Shown: piece by piece, positions 16,228 through 23,113 of the stretch
Layout: every line of letters begins with the position of its first letter
Numbering within the stretch: the first letter of the stretch is position 1
Assembly: GCA_021799715.1 (NCBI GenBank)
Contig: JAJYZY010000029.1
Coordinates: 1-23,171, forward strand
Origin: Planctomycetota bacterium
GTDB taxonomy: Bacteria > Planctomycetota > Phycisphaerae > WQYP01
Direction of reading: 5' to 3'
DNA: 23,171 bases
Notes under the pieces: generated by a model
What the model saw: only the letters and a program-made list of their open reading frames with translations
Told to the model about the DNA's origin: nothing
Databases searched by the model: none
Translations under genes and position numbers: made by a program

Positions 16228-16254
16228 AAATTAGAATATTTATTATTTGTGCGC
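16198..16254. repeat. Perfect 10-bp inverted repeat flanking an AT-rich 37-bp core
   Basis: GCGCACAAAT (16198-16207) and its exact complement ATTTGTGCGC (16245-16254) flank 37 bases that are nearly all A, T and G. The core holds TAGAAT (16232-16237), with TTGGTA 19 bases upstream, which could be promoter elements. The layout suits paired operator sites around a promoter, or one long-looped hairpin. Confidence 0.5.
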
Positions 16255-16377
16255 TTCCTGTTTTTAGTTCGTCTGGTTATCATTAGCGACAACATCACGC
16301 GATGGCACGCGTGCAAATGCCGCCGGCACATGTTCAGGCGGGATGGTGTTGTACGCAAGAAACAAGCGGAGGAAACG

Positions 16378-17700
16378 ATGGCTGATTCACAAGCATCTCT
16401 GCCGGATTTAACACAATCCAGGGGTTTTCACTGGCGTGGTTACCGCTGGGCGGTTTGCCTGGGATTGTTTCTTATCACCACCATCAATTACCTTGATCGC
16501 GTAATGATGTCTTTGCTGCAACCGCGATTGCTGACGCAATTGCATTTTTCGCAGGTGGAGTATGGATATATCGCCGCGGTTTTCAGCGCAACGTACGCGA
16601 TTGGCTACGCTCTGTGCGGCTGGTTCATGGATGCCGTGGGCGTATGGATTGGCTTCGCTTTGACCGTCATTGTTTTCAGCGGGGCTGAAGCGGGCATGTA
16701 TTTTGCAACCACCGTGGCGGGGTACATGGCCATTCAGGGAATAATGGGCGTAGCGCAAGGGGCCAATTTTCCCGGTGCCATTAAAGCTGTCGGCCAGTGG
16801 TTTCCCAAAAAGGAGCGGGCTTTAACCACGGGCATATTTAACGCCGGAACAAGCCTGGGGGTGGCCCTGGCCGCCCTGCTGGTAAATCAAGTCGCGCCTC
16901 GGCTTGGGTGGCAGTCAGGGTTTTTGATCGCCGGTGGATTGGGAATTCTGTGGGTACTCTGGTGGTTGCTACGTTATCGGGAGCCGGACCGAAATCCCAA
17001 TCTTTCCGCGGAAGAGTTGGAGTATATTCGCAGCGACCCGCCTGAAAAACCCCACCGCATCCGCTGGGCCACACTCCTGGGCTACAAACAATCCTGGGCA
17101 TTTATCGTCGGGACCCTGTTTACCAGTCCGGTCTGGTGGTTCTGGCTGTTCTGGATTCCCGGCTTCTTCTACAAGGTGCACCACGTCAAAATTACGGCCA
17201 TGTTACTTCCGATGATCATCATTTATGCCATGGCCGATCTGGGCAGCATCGGTGGTGGCTGGCTTTCAAGCTGGTTTCTGGCACGCGGGTGGTCGCTTAA
17301 TGCGTCACGTAAAGCGACGATGCTGATCTGCGCATTAACCGTTATTCCGGTTTTTGGGGCCGCTTTTGTTGGCAACTATTTGCTGGCTTCGGTACTCGTG
17401 GGGCTGGCGTGTGCGGGGCACCAGGGCTTTTCGGCCAATTTGTTCACCATGGCGTCGGATACCATGCCGGGAAAAGTCGTTGGATCGTTGGTTGGCCTCG
17501 GAGGTGCCGCCGCTGCTGGATTAGGCTTTTTTGTTAATGCCGGCGTTGGTTGGTTGCTGCACCTGACACATGGCAAGTATGAGATACTGTTTGCGTCGGC
17601 CGCGTCGGCTTATCTCGTCGCACTGCTGTTGATCCACCTTATCAACCCGCGCTGGGAACCTGCGCATGAGGTGGCGGGCGAAACCAAAGCCCCGGCATGA
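16378..17700 (+). CDS. MFS transporter, ACS family, hexuronate (ExuT)-like
   Basis: The 440-residue inner-membrane protein has the twelve-helix pattern of the major facilitator superfamily. LFLITTINYLDRVMMSLL (about residues 31-48) is the first helix with the NYLDR motif of the anion:cation symporter family. GVAQGANFPGAIKAVGQWFP (about 126-145) and KKERALTTGIFNAGTSLG (about 146-163) are the stretches most alike to hexuronate and glucarate transporters. Family members import galacturonate, glucuronate or other organic anions with protons; the exact substrate cannot be told. ATG 16378 is preceded by GGAGGAAACG, a near-perfect ribosome site, so the 43 upstream in-frame codons (from 16249) are not used. 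Confidence 0.88.
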   Translation: MADSQASLPDLTQSRGFHWRGYRWAVCLGLFLITTINYLDRVMMSLLQPRLLTQLHFSQVEYGYIAAVFSATYAIGYALCGWFMDAVGVWIGFALTVIVFSGAEAGMYFATTVAGYMAIQGIMGVAQGANFPGAIKAVGQWFPKKERALTTGIFNAGTSLGVALAALLVNQVAPRLGWQSGFLIAGGLGILWVLWWLLRYREPDRNPNLSAEELEYIRSDPPEKPHRIRWATLLGYKQSWAFIVGTLFTSPVWWFWLFWIPGFFYKVHHVKITAMLLPMIIIYAMADLGSIGGGWLSSWFLARGWSLNASRKATMLICALTVIPVFGAAFVGNYLLASVLVGLACAGHQGFSANLFTMASDTMPGKVVGSLVGLGGAAAAGLGFFVNAGVGWLLHLTHGKYEILFASAASAYLVALLLIHLINPRWEPAHEVAGETKAPA

Positions 17701-17750
17701 AGTCCAACGGCCTGCCCGCCGCAAATCATTTGCACGTATCGCCGGATTGC

Positions 17751-17778
17751 TTTACAACATTGCGCTTGGATGTATGGT
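17751..17778 (+). promoter_or_regulatory. Candidate promoter for mdh
   Basis: TTTACA (17751-17756) and TATGGT (17773-17778) are 16 bases apart, with the mdh start 30 bases further on. Both boxes match the consensus at four or five of six positions. No other candidate in this 107-bp gap is better. Confidence 0.3.
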
Positions 17779-17807
17779 TATGTTGTAACGGAAATCGGAG
17801 TTGAAAA

Positions 17808-18743
17808 ATGAAACGTGCGAAAATCAGTATCATTGGAGCCGGCAATGTTGGAGCCACGGCGGCGCACTGGGCGGCGGCCAAGGAACTTGGGGATGTCGTG
17901 CTGGTGGATGTGCCGCAAATCGATGGCGTGCCCCAGGGCAAGTCCCTGGATTTGTCCCAGGCCGCGCCGATTGAGGGCTATGACGCCAACCTGACCGGAG
18001 CCACCAGCTATGAACCCACAGCCGACAGTGATGTTGTGATCATCACCGCCGGACTGGCCCGCAAACCGGGTATGAGCCGGGATGATCTGCTGATTAAAAA
18101 TACGGAAATTGTTAAATCCGTCACCGAACAGGTCGTCAAATATTCGCCCAAAAGCATCCTGCTGGTGGTGTCCAATCCGCTGGATGCCATGGTGTATGTG
18201 GCATACAAGGCCAGTGGCTTTGCGCCGCAGCGCGTCATTGGAATGGCCGGAGTGCTGGATACCGCCCGCTACCGCTGCTTTATTGCCGCGGAACTCGGCG
18301 TAAGCGTGGAAGATATTCAGGCTCTGCTGCTGGGCGGCCACGGAGACGACATGGTCCCGCTGCCGCGTTATACCAGCGTGGCCGGTATTCCATTGCCTGA
18401 ACTGCTTTCCGCAGAGAAAATTGAAGCCATTGTGAAGCGCACCCGCTCGGGCGGCGCTGAAATTGTCAATCTGCTGAAAACCGGTTCCGCGTATTACGCC
18501 CCATCCGCCGCAGTCGTGCAGATGGCTGAATCCATCATTAAAGATAAGAAGCGCGTGCTGCCCTGTGCCGCATACTGTGATCGGCAGTATTCTGTGGGCG
18601 GATATTTTGTCGGCGTGCCGGTCAAGCTCGGCAGCGCGGGAGTCGAACAGATTATCGAAGTGCCGCTGACCGCAGATGAGAAAAAACTGATGGATGCCTC
18701 CGTGGAGCATGTGCGGCAACTTGTCGCCACGATCAAGATATGA
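17808..18743 (+). CDS. mdh: Malate dehydrogenase, LDH-like type
   Basis: The 311-residue enzyme interconverts malate and oxaloacetate with NAD in the TCA cycle. [12 protein letters not shown] (about residues 8-19) is the Rossmann loop and Asp34 (VLVDVP) indicates NAD rather than NADP. Active-site residues are visible: Arg85 and Arg91 in ARKPGMSR, Asn123 in VSNPLDAM, Asp151 and Arg154 in GVLDTARYR, and His178 in GGHGDDMVP. Arg at position 85 indicates malate rather than lactate specificity (LDHs have Gln). Length and sequence fit the group of LDH-like MDHs in planctomycetes, Bacteroidetes and others. GGAG lies 7-8 bases before the ATG. GH43 follows after 33 bp. Confidence 0.94.
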   Translation: MKRAKISIIGAGNVGATAAHWAAAKELGDVVLVDVPQIDGVPQGKSLDLSQAAPIEGYDANLTGATSYEPTADSDVVIITAGLARKPGMSRDDLLIKNTEIVKSVTEQVVKYSPKSILLVVSNPLDAMVYVAYKASGFAPQRVIGMAGVLDTARYRCFIAAELGVSVEDIQALLLGGHGDDMVPLPRYTSVAGIPLPELLSAEKIEAIVKRTRSGGAEIVNLLKTGSAYYAPSAAVVQMAESIIKDKKRVLPCAAYCDRQYSVGGYFVGVPVKLGSAGVEQIIEVPLTADEKKLMDASVEHVRQLVATIKI

Positions 18744-18776
18744 TCATCCGGGTTTGATCTGTGATGGAATCACCGC

Positions 18777-20345
18777 ATGAGAAAGTTGCTGAATCCCGTT
18801 TTACGGGGTTTTAACCCGGATCCCAGCATTCTCCGGGTGGGGCGGGACTATTACCTGGCCACCAGCACGTTTGAGTGGTTTCCCGGCGTGCCGATTTATC
18901 ATTCCCGTGATCTGGAGAACTGGCGGCTCATCGGCCACGCGTTGACCCGCAAAAGCCAACTGGACCTTGTGGGTGTCCCGGATTCCGCGGGAATCTGGGC
19001 GCCGGCCATCAGCCGGTATGATGATGTCTATTATCTTGTGTACACCATTGTGCGGAACCGGTCCGGTGCTTTTAAGGATGTGCATAATTACATTGTCACG
19101 GCTACATCCCCCGACGGGCCGTGGTCCGAGCCGGTTTATCTGAATTCCAGCGGGTTTGATCCATCCCTGTTTCACGATGATGATGGCCGCCATTGGCTTG
19201 TCAATATGCAATGGGACCACCGCCCGGCACACCCCCGATTCGGCGGCATTGTCCTGCAGGAATACTCGCTCCAGCAACAGCGGCTTGTCGGCCCGATTGT
19301 CAATATTTGCCGCAAGGACCCCCTCATCGAGGGGCCTAATATTTATAAAGTCAACGGCTTTTATTATCTGATGCTCGCGGAAGGCGGAACAGACTGGAAC
19401 CACGGCATTTCCATGGCCCGCGCCCGGAACATCACCGGCCCCTATGAACTCGACCCGCAACCGCTGGTGCTTACCAGCCGAAAAAGCCCGGGGGCCGCAT
19501 TGCAGAAAGCGGGACATGGTGAACTGGTGCAGACGCCGGCGGGCCGCTGGTATCTGGCGCACCTGTGCAGCCGCGCACTGTACCCGGCTCGGCGCTGTCC
19601 CCTGGGGCGGGAGACGGCCATTCAAGCCGTCACCTGGTCGGCCGACGGCTGGTTGCGCTTGGAATCCGGCGGCACCGATCCGGAGTTGCAGGTCGCGTTG
19701 CCCGATGAGCTTGAGCCGCACCAATGGGAAATCCAGCCGGACCGCGATGATTTTAATTCACCATCGCTTGGACCCGCGTGGCAGTCGCCGCGGGATGTCG
19801 CGGATCCGACATGGGCGAGCACCATCGAACGTCCCGGATTTTTGCGACTGCGCGGACGCGAATCCATGCACAGTCTGTTTCGGCAAAGCCTCCTGGCCCA
19901 GCGCGTGCAGAGCTTCCATGCCGAAGCGGAAACGGTGCTCGAGTTTCAGCCGGAACATTTCACGCAAAGCGCGGGTTTGATTGTCTATTATGACACCCGG
20001 CATCATTTTTATCTGCGTGTGACCCATGAAGAAAAACTGGGAATCGTTATCGGTGTGGTGCAGACCGATGCGGGCGTATATCAGGAATTCACGGATAGTC
20101 AGTTGGTCATCTCGCATTGGCCCCGGGTATATCTCAAGGCCGCCATGCATGATGAATGCCTGCAATTTTATGCCTCGGCTGATGCCCGGCAGTGGCATGT
20201 GTTCCCGGTACTCTGCGATTTTACCAAGCTCTCGGCGGATTACGCCGGCGGATTTACCGGCGCATTTGCGGGATTATGCGTTCAAGACCTCCGCGGCACG
20301 CATATTGAGGCTGATTTTGATTATTTTCAGTTGCGCAATGTCTAA
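18777..20345 (+). CDS. Glycoside hydrolase family 43, beta-xylosidase type (subfamily 11-like)
   Basis: The 522-residue protein has an N-terminal five-bladed beta-propeller (about residues 1-310) and a C-terminal beta-sandwich (about 325-522), the layout of XynB-type beta-xylosidases. The three GH43 carboxylates are in place: Asp15 (GFNPDPS, base), Asp128 (GFDPSLF, pKa modulator) and Glu185 (IEGPNIY, acid), nearly the same numbering as the Selenomonas enzyme (14, 127, 186). STFEWFPGVPIYHSRDLENW and AGIWAPAI are further family stretches. It releases xylose from xylo-oligosaccharides and may also act on arabinosides. No signal peptide is seen, so it probably works in the cytoplasm on imported oligomers. 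The ribosome site is weak; mdh may be co-transcribed. Confidence 0.93.
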   Translation: MRKLLNPVLRGFNPDPSILRVGRDYYLATSTFEWFPGVPIYHSRDLENWRLIGHALTRKSQLDLVGVPDSAGIWAPAISRYDDVYYLVYTIVRNRSGAFKDVHNYIVTATSPDGPWSEPVYLNSSGFDPSLFHDDDGRHWLVNMQWDHRPAHPRFGGIVLQEYSLQQQRLVGPIVNICRKDPLIEGPNIYKVNGFYYLMLAEGGTDWNHGISMARARNITGPYELDPQPLVLTSRKSPGAALQKAGHGELVQTPAGRWYLAHLCSRALYPARRCPLGRETAIQAVTWSADGWLRLESGGTDPELQVALPDELEPHQWEIQPDRDDFNSPSLGPAWQSPRDVADPTWASTIERPGFLRLRGRESMHSLFRQSLLAQRVQSFHAEAETVLEFQPEHFTQSAGLIVYYDTRHHFYLRVTHEEKLGIVIGVVQTDAGVYQEFTDSQLVISHWPRVYLKAAMHDECLQFYASADARQWHVFPVLCDFTKLSADYAGGFTGAFAGLCVQDLRGTHIEADFDYFQLRNV

Positions 20346-20360
20346 GCGTGCACGGCGATG

Positions 20361-20391
20361 AAAAAACGGCCATGGCGCTCACGTATGGCCG
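20361..20391 (-). terminator. Intrinsic terminator on the minus strand
   Basis: Read on the minus strand, CGGCCAT and ATGGCCG form a 7-bp stem with an 11-base loop followed by six Ts. It would stop transcripts coming from the pseudopilin gene before they run antisense into GH43, 16 bp beyond. The stem is short, so efficiency is uncertain. Confidence 0.45.
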
Positions 20392-20412
20392 CAGGTGGAT
20401 AAATCCACCTGC
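20391..20412 (+). repeat. Palindromic hairpin after GH43
   Basis: GCAGGTGGAT and ATCCACCTGC form a perfect 10-bp stem with only AA between them (in practice a 4-base loop). No T-run follows. It directly abuts the hairpin at 20367-20391 and resembles REP-type palindromes; it may also stabilise the GH43 mRNA end. Confidence 0.5.
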
Positions 20413-20519
20413 TAACATCGTGGGTGTCGGGATTGCATGTGATTTTCGGATTGCCCGCATGTCCATCGGCCAACATGGCGGTCCATTGCGACCCACGGCT
20501 CGAATATTGTCCATGTTCG

Positions 20520-20612
20520 CCGGCACATTGATGTGCCGTTGTGGACCAACAAACAACCGGCAATACCCCATGATCTTTGCGTTCTTTGCCCCTCTTGCGG
20601 TTCAAAAGCAAT
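20520..20612 (+). repeat. ~92-bp intergenic repeat, copy 1
   Basis: It begins with CCGGCACATTGATGTGCCG, which contains a perfect 8-bp stem (CGGCACAT/ATGTGCCG), continues GTGGACCAACAAACAAC and ends with units of TTTGCG and CGGTTCAAAA. Copy 2 at 20822-20913 matches at most positions, with a few changes mid-element. The flanks are unrelated, so this is a discrete unit. Confidence 0.8.
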
Positions 20613-20637
20613 GGAAAATATAAACGCCGGGAATGCA

Positions 20638-20762
20638 GGATTTGGAATCTGGAATCTGAGATCGCAAATCTCGAATTTGGGAGAAGGGAATTCACAATGA
20701 GGCAGCGGAGGAAAAGCAGGGGGCGGACAGAATATCGCATTTGGAATTTAGCATTTGGGACA
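20638..20762. repeat. Degenerate GGAATCT / ATTTGGGA repeat stretch
   Basis: Short units such as TTGGAATCTGGAATCTGAG, AATCTCGAATTTGGGAG and CATTTGGAATTTAGCATTTG recur with variation (densest at 20638-20692 and 20738-20762). It is non-coding in character. Similar AT-rich units are, to my recollection, dispersed in intergenic DNA of several bacterial genomes. Confidence 0.45.
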
Positions 20763-20784
20763 AGAGACCAGGAAAATGCGAGCC

Positions 20785-20804
20785 GGTCCCGGCGCGCCGG
20801 GATC
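20785..20804. repeat. GC-rich palindrome
   Basis: TCCCGGCG and CGCCGGGA form a perfect 16-base palindrome (20787-20802), extended by a G-T and a G-C pair at 20786/20803 and 20785/20804. It lies 18 bp before repeat copy 2. It could be a REP-like element; no T-run follows. Confidence 0.5.
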
Positions 20805-20821
20805 CCACCGGAAATAGTTAT

Positions 20822-20913
20822 CCGGCACATTGATGTGCCGCTGTGGACCAACAAACAACAGTCAACAACCCATTATCTTTGCGTTCTTTGCGTCTTTGCG
20901 GTTCAAAACCAAT
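20822..20913 (+). repeat. ~92-bp intergenic repeat, copy 2
   Basis: It has the same opening palindrome CCGGCACATTGATGTGCCG and the same GTGGACCAACAAACAAC core as copy 1, 302 bp away in the same orientation. The end reads TTTGCGTTCTTTGCGTC then TTTGCGGTTCAAAA, with a cleaner triple TTTGCG run than copy 1. It ends about 125 bp short of the pseudopilin stop. Confidence 0.8.
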
Positions 20914-21038
20914 TTTTGACGTTCCACATCCGTGATTGATTGTCGCATACCGCTGCGCGTCCAACAGTGGTGCTGCCGCATCGGACTATGTGTGGGTGAA
21001 TGACATTTTTCCCGCTTGGGCCGTTAGGCTCCGGCGCG

Positions 21039-21737
21039 TTACGGGTTGTAGCTGTAGGTGTAACTTTCGTAGGTCATCGCCGACGGATCCCCGGTATTAA
21101 AGCCGGTGCCGAAGCTGAAAAAGCACGGGCTGTGTACCTGCGTGGGCAGCGGAACCATGGTGTCGCCCGCCGCTAGCGGGGGAGAAGTGAATTGTGAGGG
21201 CAGGAATACAAGTTGGCCATTGGGAGTGGCATTATATGGGGCCGCGGAGTATGTGGCCGCCTGGGCGACCAACGGATAAGGGTACATATTCACCTGGGGG
21301 CCGGCGGTGGGAAGCACCGCCGGAACATACTGTATTGGATGGCCCAAGCCATCCAATATCTCAATGACACCAGTCATGTTTCCTGTTCCACCCGGTGCCG
21401 GGAATGTTCCCGTTACCACGGCGGTGGCGGGCAAACCGGTTAAAAAGTTTTTATGCTGTGCCCAACTTCCTGCGTTGGGACCGCTGGTAATTTCATACGC
21501 ATGCAACCGCTGATACCCTTCCAGGAACGCCAGCATATCCGTTGGCGTCTGCCCGGCGGTTTTATGTTCATACCATTCCAGCGCTCCCTGCAAACCCTTG
21601 AGTTCCGATTTGGTCAGCGCCAATTCGGAGCTGGCCTGCACCTGTTCACCCACCGCCAGGCCGATGCCAATGAGGATAATGATGATCAGAACCACCACCA
21701 GCATTTCGATAAGGGTAAATCCGCGGGAATTACGCAT
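21039..21737 (-). CDS. Type IV pilin-like / pseudopilin protein with N-methylation motif
   Basis: The 232-residue protein starts with a short basic leader (MRNSRG) and the class III signal FTLIEMLVVVLIIIILIGIG. Cleavage by a prepilin peptidase is expected after Gly6, leaving Phe7 for methylation and Glu at position 5 of the mature chain. A coiled helix (about residues 30-55) and a Pro/Gly-rich C-terminal domain follow; there is no similarity I recognise beyond the N-terminus, and no DUF1559 pattern is seen. Such single pseudopilin genes are very common in planctomycetes and may serve type II secretion or surface fibres. GAGG lies 8 bases before the ATG (complement of 21735-21737). No secretion genes are nearby. 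Confidence 0.85.
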   Translation of the reverse strand: MRNSRGFTLIEMLVVVLIIIILIGIGLAVGEQVQASSELALTKSELKGLQGALEWYEHKTAGQTPTDMLAFLEGYQRLHAYEITSGPNAGSWAQHKNFLTGLPATAVVTGTFPAPGGTGNMTGVIEILDGLGHPIQYVPAVLPTAGPQVNMYPYPLVAQAATYSAAPYNATPNGQLVFLPSQFTSPPLAAGDTMVPLPTQVHSPCFFSFGTGFNTGDPSAMTYESYTYSYNP

Positions 21738-22007
21738 GGCCGATACCTCGTTAAGAATCTACCTTCCGCTGCTATAATAATAGCAGGTTTCCGATCAAAA
21801 CCAAGAAAAAACGGAAACTTTATCGCTCTGCGCTGCAACACCGGCCTCGCCCCCGTGCTGGAATTCGCCGGCAACGCCTGATCCATGCCTATAATCCTCC
21901 GAGATTCGTCCAAGTATCGGTCATCGTCAAGCGGGCGATTGCCAGTGCCGGACGCTGAAAAGCGTTAGTTGTGTGTCGATGTTAAAAGCCACTGGAGAAA
22001 TCGGCTT
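21738..22007. other. Divergent control region between pseudopilin and SOUL genes
   Basis: This 270-bp stretch holds no supported gene. It contains the two-way promoter-like palindrome at 21769-21786 and a small hairpin with a GAAA loop (ACGCT/AGCGT, 21952-21965) 42 bases before the SOUL start. Confidence 0.45.
21769..21804 (-). promoter_or_regulatory. Promoter for the pseudopilin gene, inside a palindrome
   Basis: On the minus strand TGCTATTAT is an extended -10 (21777-21785) with TTGGTT (21799-21804) 16 bases upstream. The leader would be about 30 bases. The same bases are part of the palindrome CTGCTAT-AATA-ATAGCAG (21769-21786), which on the + strand also reads as an extended -10 (TGCTATAAT, 21770-21778). 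Confidence 0.45.
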
Positions 22008-22712
22008 ATGCGAAGGAGTTCACGGTTTATGCTTTTGACCACATTACTGACCGCCGTTGCGGGCTGCTCATCCCAGAATCATCCACATGCCGCACTTCCG
22101 GCACCAGTGGTATATCAAACGGCCGCCACACCGGCGCCTTCCTGGGTCTTCGGTCCATCGGCCCCGCTGCCGGCCGGCTTCCCCAAGCCCGGGCCAGTCG
22201 GAGAAATCATTATCAAACAGTACCCCGACTCCCGAATCGCCATTGTCGAGCGTGACCAGCGGCATCAGGGTTCGGGCGGATTGTTTATGCCTCTGTTTCG
22301 GCACATTGAAAAAAATCACATTGCCATGAGTTCACCCGTCGTTATGACGTATCAGGATTCAGCACAGGACCGGGCGGTAATGGCGTCCATGGCATTTGTG
22401 TATCCATCCGAAGCCACCGGACAATTAAAAACCGATGGTGCGGTGAAAGTGGAAAATGTTCCGCCGATGATGGTCGTGAGCATCGGCGTGCGCGGCGGGT
22501 ACAATGCCGGTCGATTTCTCAAAGCCTCTGGAAAATTATATTTGTGGCTCGCGGAGCACAAATCCCAATTCACCGCCGCCGGCCAGGCCCGCTACTTGGC
22601 ATACAACAGCCCATTTGTCCCGCCGCCGTTTCAATATGGTGAAGTGCAAATACCCATAGAACCGGTCAAACCGGCCGATGCTGTTCACAATACCGCCCCG
22701 GGCAGCAACTGA
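22008..22712 (+). CDS. SOUL-family heme-binding-like lipoprotein
   Basis: The 234-residue protein begins with a lipoprotein signal: MRRSSRFMLLTTLLTAVAGC, with lipobox VAGC, giving a lipidated Cys20. After a ~35-residue Pro/Ala-rich linker comes a SOUL domain (about residues 58-225). Family stretches are GEIIIKQYPDSRIAIVE, LFRHIEKNHIAMSSPVVMTY (about 93-112) and the C-terminal ARYLAYNSPFVPPPFQYGEVQIPI (ends quoted). SOUL/HEBP proteins bind heme or tetrapyrroles; bacterial functions are poorly known, and the heme-ligating His is not conserved across the family. GGAGA (21994-21998) lies 9 bases before ATG 22008, so the GTG at 21969 is not preferred. Confidence 0.9.
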   Translation: MRRSSRFMLLTTLLTAVAGCSSQNHPHAALPAPVVYQTAATPAPSWVFGPSAPLPAGFPKPGPVGEIIIKQYPDSRIAIVERDQRHQGSGGLFMPLFRHIEKNHIAMSSPVVMTYQDSAQDRAVMASMAFVYPSEATGQLKTDGAVKVENVPPMMVVSIGVRGGYNAGRFLKASGKLYLWLAEHKSQFTAAGQARYLAYNSPFVPPPFQYGEVQIPIEPVKPADAVHNTAPGSN

Positions 22713-23113
22713 TTCTGCCAAAACGCTTTACGCCCTGATCGTACTGGCACAAGCCAAACAACGCCGCACGATACGCAAGCGCGATCGCGTATAAACTATA
22801 CGACCCAATCCGCCCGGAGCGGCGAACATCGAATATTGACGAACCCGTTTCGCGTTTGGCCATCACACGCCGTTCCACGGACAACCGTGATGTTTCCGCA
22901 TCACGGCGATTGTTGACACACCCCGTTAACCCACCACGATGTCACGGAGGAAAATTTCAACAACCAAGCGGCGCCCCACGGCGCTGGGGAAACCACGCAC
23001 GTGACATTTCTGCTTCGGTATAACATTCGACAGGCGCGCGTTACGATCACTGCACTGCTGTATTCCCCGATGCCCCCGTGTTTCGGAGGCACGATACGGC
23101 ACCATCCTGGACT
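22713..23113. other. ~400-bp stretch without a supported gene
   Basis: Short minus-strand frames cover this area but have no ribosome sites or recognisable content. A hairpin lies at 22885-22906. TTGACA at 22913-22918 has no good -10 partner. I see no RNA gene. Confidence 0.5.
22885..22906. repeat. Hairpin in the right-end intergenic region
   Basis: CCGTGATG and CATCACGG form a perfect 8-bp stem around TTTCCG. Neither strand has a T-run next to it, so it is not a clear terminator for the SOUL gene 170 bp upstream. Confidence 0.4.

Larger units (their letters stand above)
15900..16377. other. 478-bp divergent control region (cupin / MFS transporter)
   Basis: There is no full-size gene. The right half is AT-rich. 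It contains a strong Shine-Dalgarno before a two-codon ORF (16124-16145), a 26-codon frame (16147-16227), a perfect 10-bp inverted repeat (16198-16207 and 16245-16254) and the 10-bp palindrome GCACGCGTGC (16305-16314). TTGAAC (16005-16010) with GCTAAT 18 bases on is a weak candidate promoter. Regulation of the transporter by a DNA-binding repressor is plausible but inferred. Confidence 0.5.
20346..21038. other. 693-bp gene-free repeat and hairpin region
   Basis: No gene is supported; short frames on both strands run through repeats. In order it contains a minus-strand terminator-like hairpin (20361-20391), a 10-bp-stem hairpin (20391-20412), repeat copy 1 (20520-20612), a stretch of GGAATCT/AATTTGGGA-like units (about 20638-20692 and 20738-20762), a GC-rich palindrome (20785-20804) and repeat copy 2 (20822-20913). 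About 125 bases before the pseudopilin gene show nothing. Confidence 0.7.

Noticed and set aside
17778..18719. 313-codon open frame on the minus strand opposite mdh
   Set aside because: It mirrors a well-supported malate dehydrogenase, has a His/Arg/Gly-rich composition typical of antisense shadows and no ribosome site or recognisable domain.
18801..19724. 307-codon open frame on the minus strand opposite GH43
   Set aside because: It is a shadow of the GH43 catalytic domain, whose three catalytic carboxylates are all read on the + strand.
20520..20913. Possible CRISPR array
   Set aside because: There are only two copies, of ~92 bp, 302 bp apart with non-uniform sequence between them; no short regular repeats or cas genes.
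20342..20939. Frames of 90-170 codons in the repeat region after GH43
   Set aside because: They translate dispersed repeats (for example the ISDSRFQI-type string from GGAATCT units) and are not protein genes.
22913..22941. TTGACA as a promoter in the right-end region
   Set aside because: No acceptable -10 box lies 16-18 bases downstream and no gene follows on the + strand.
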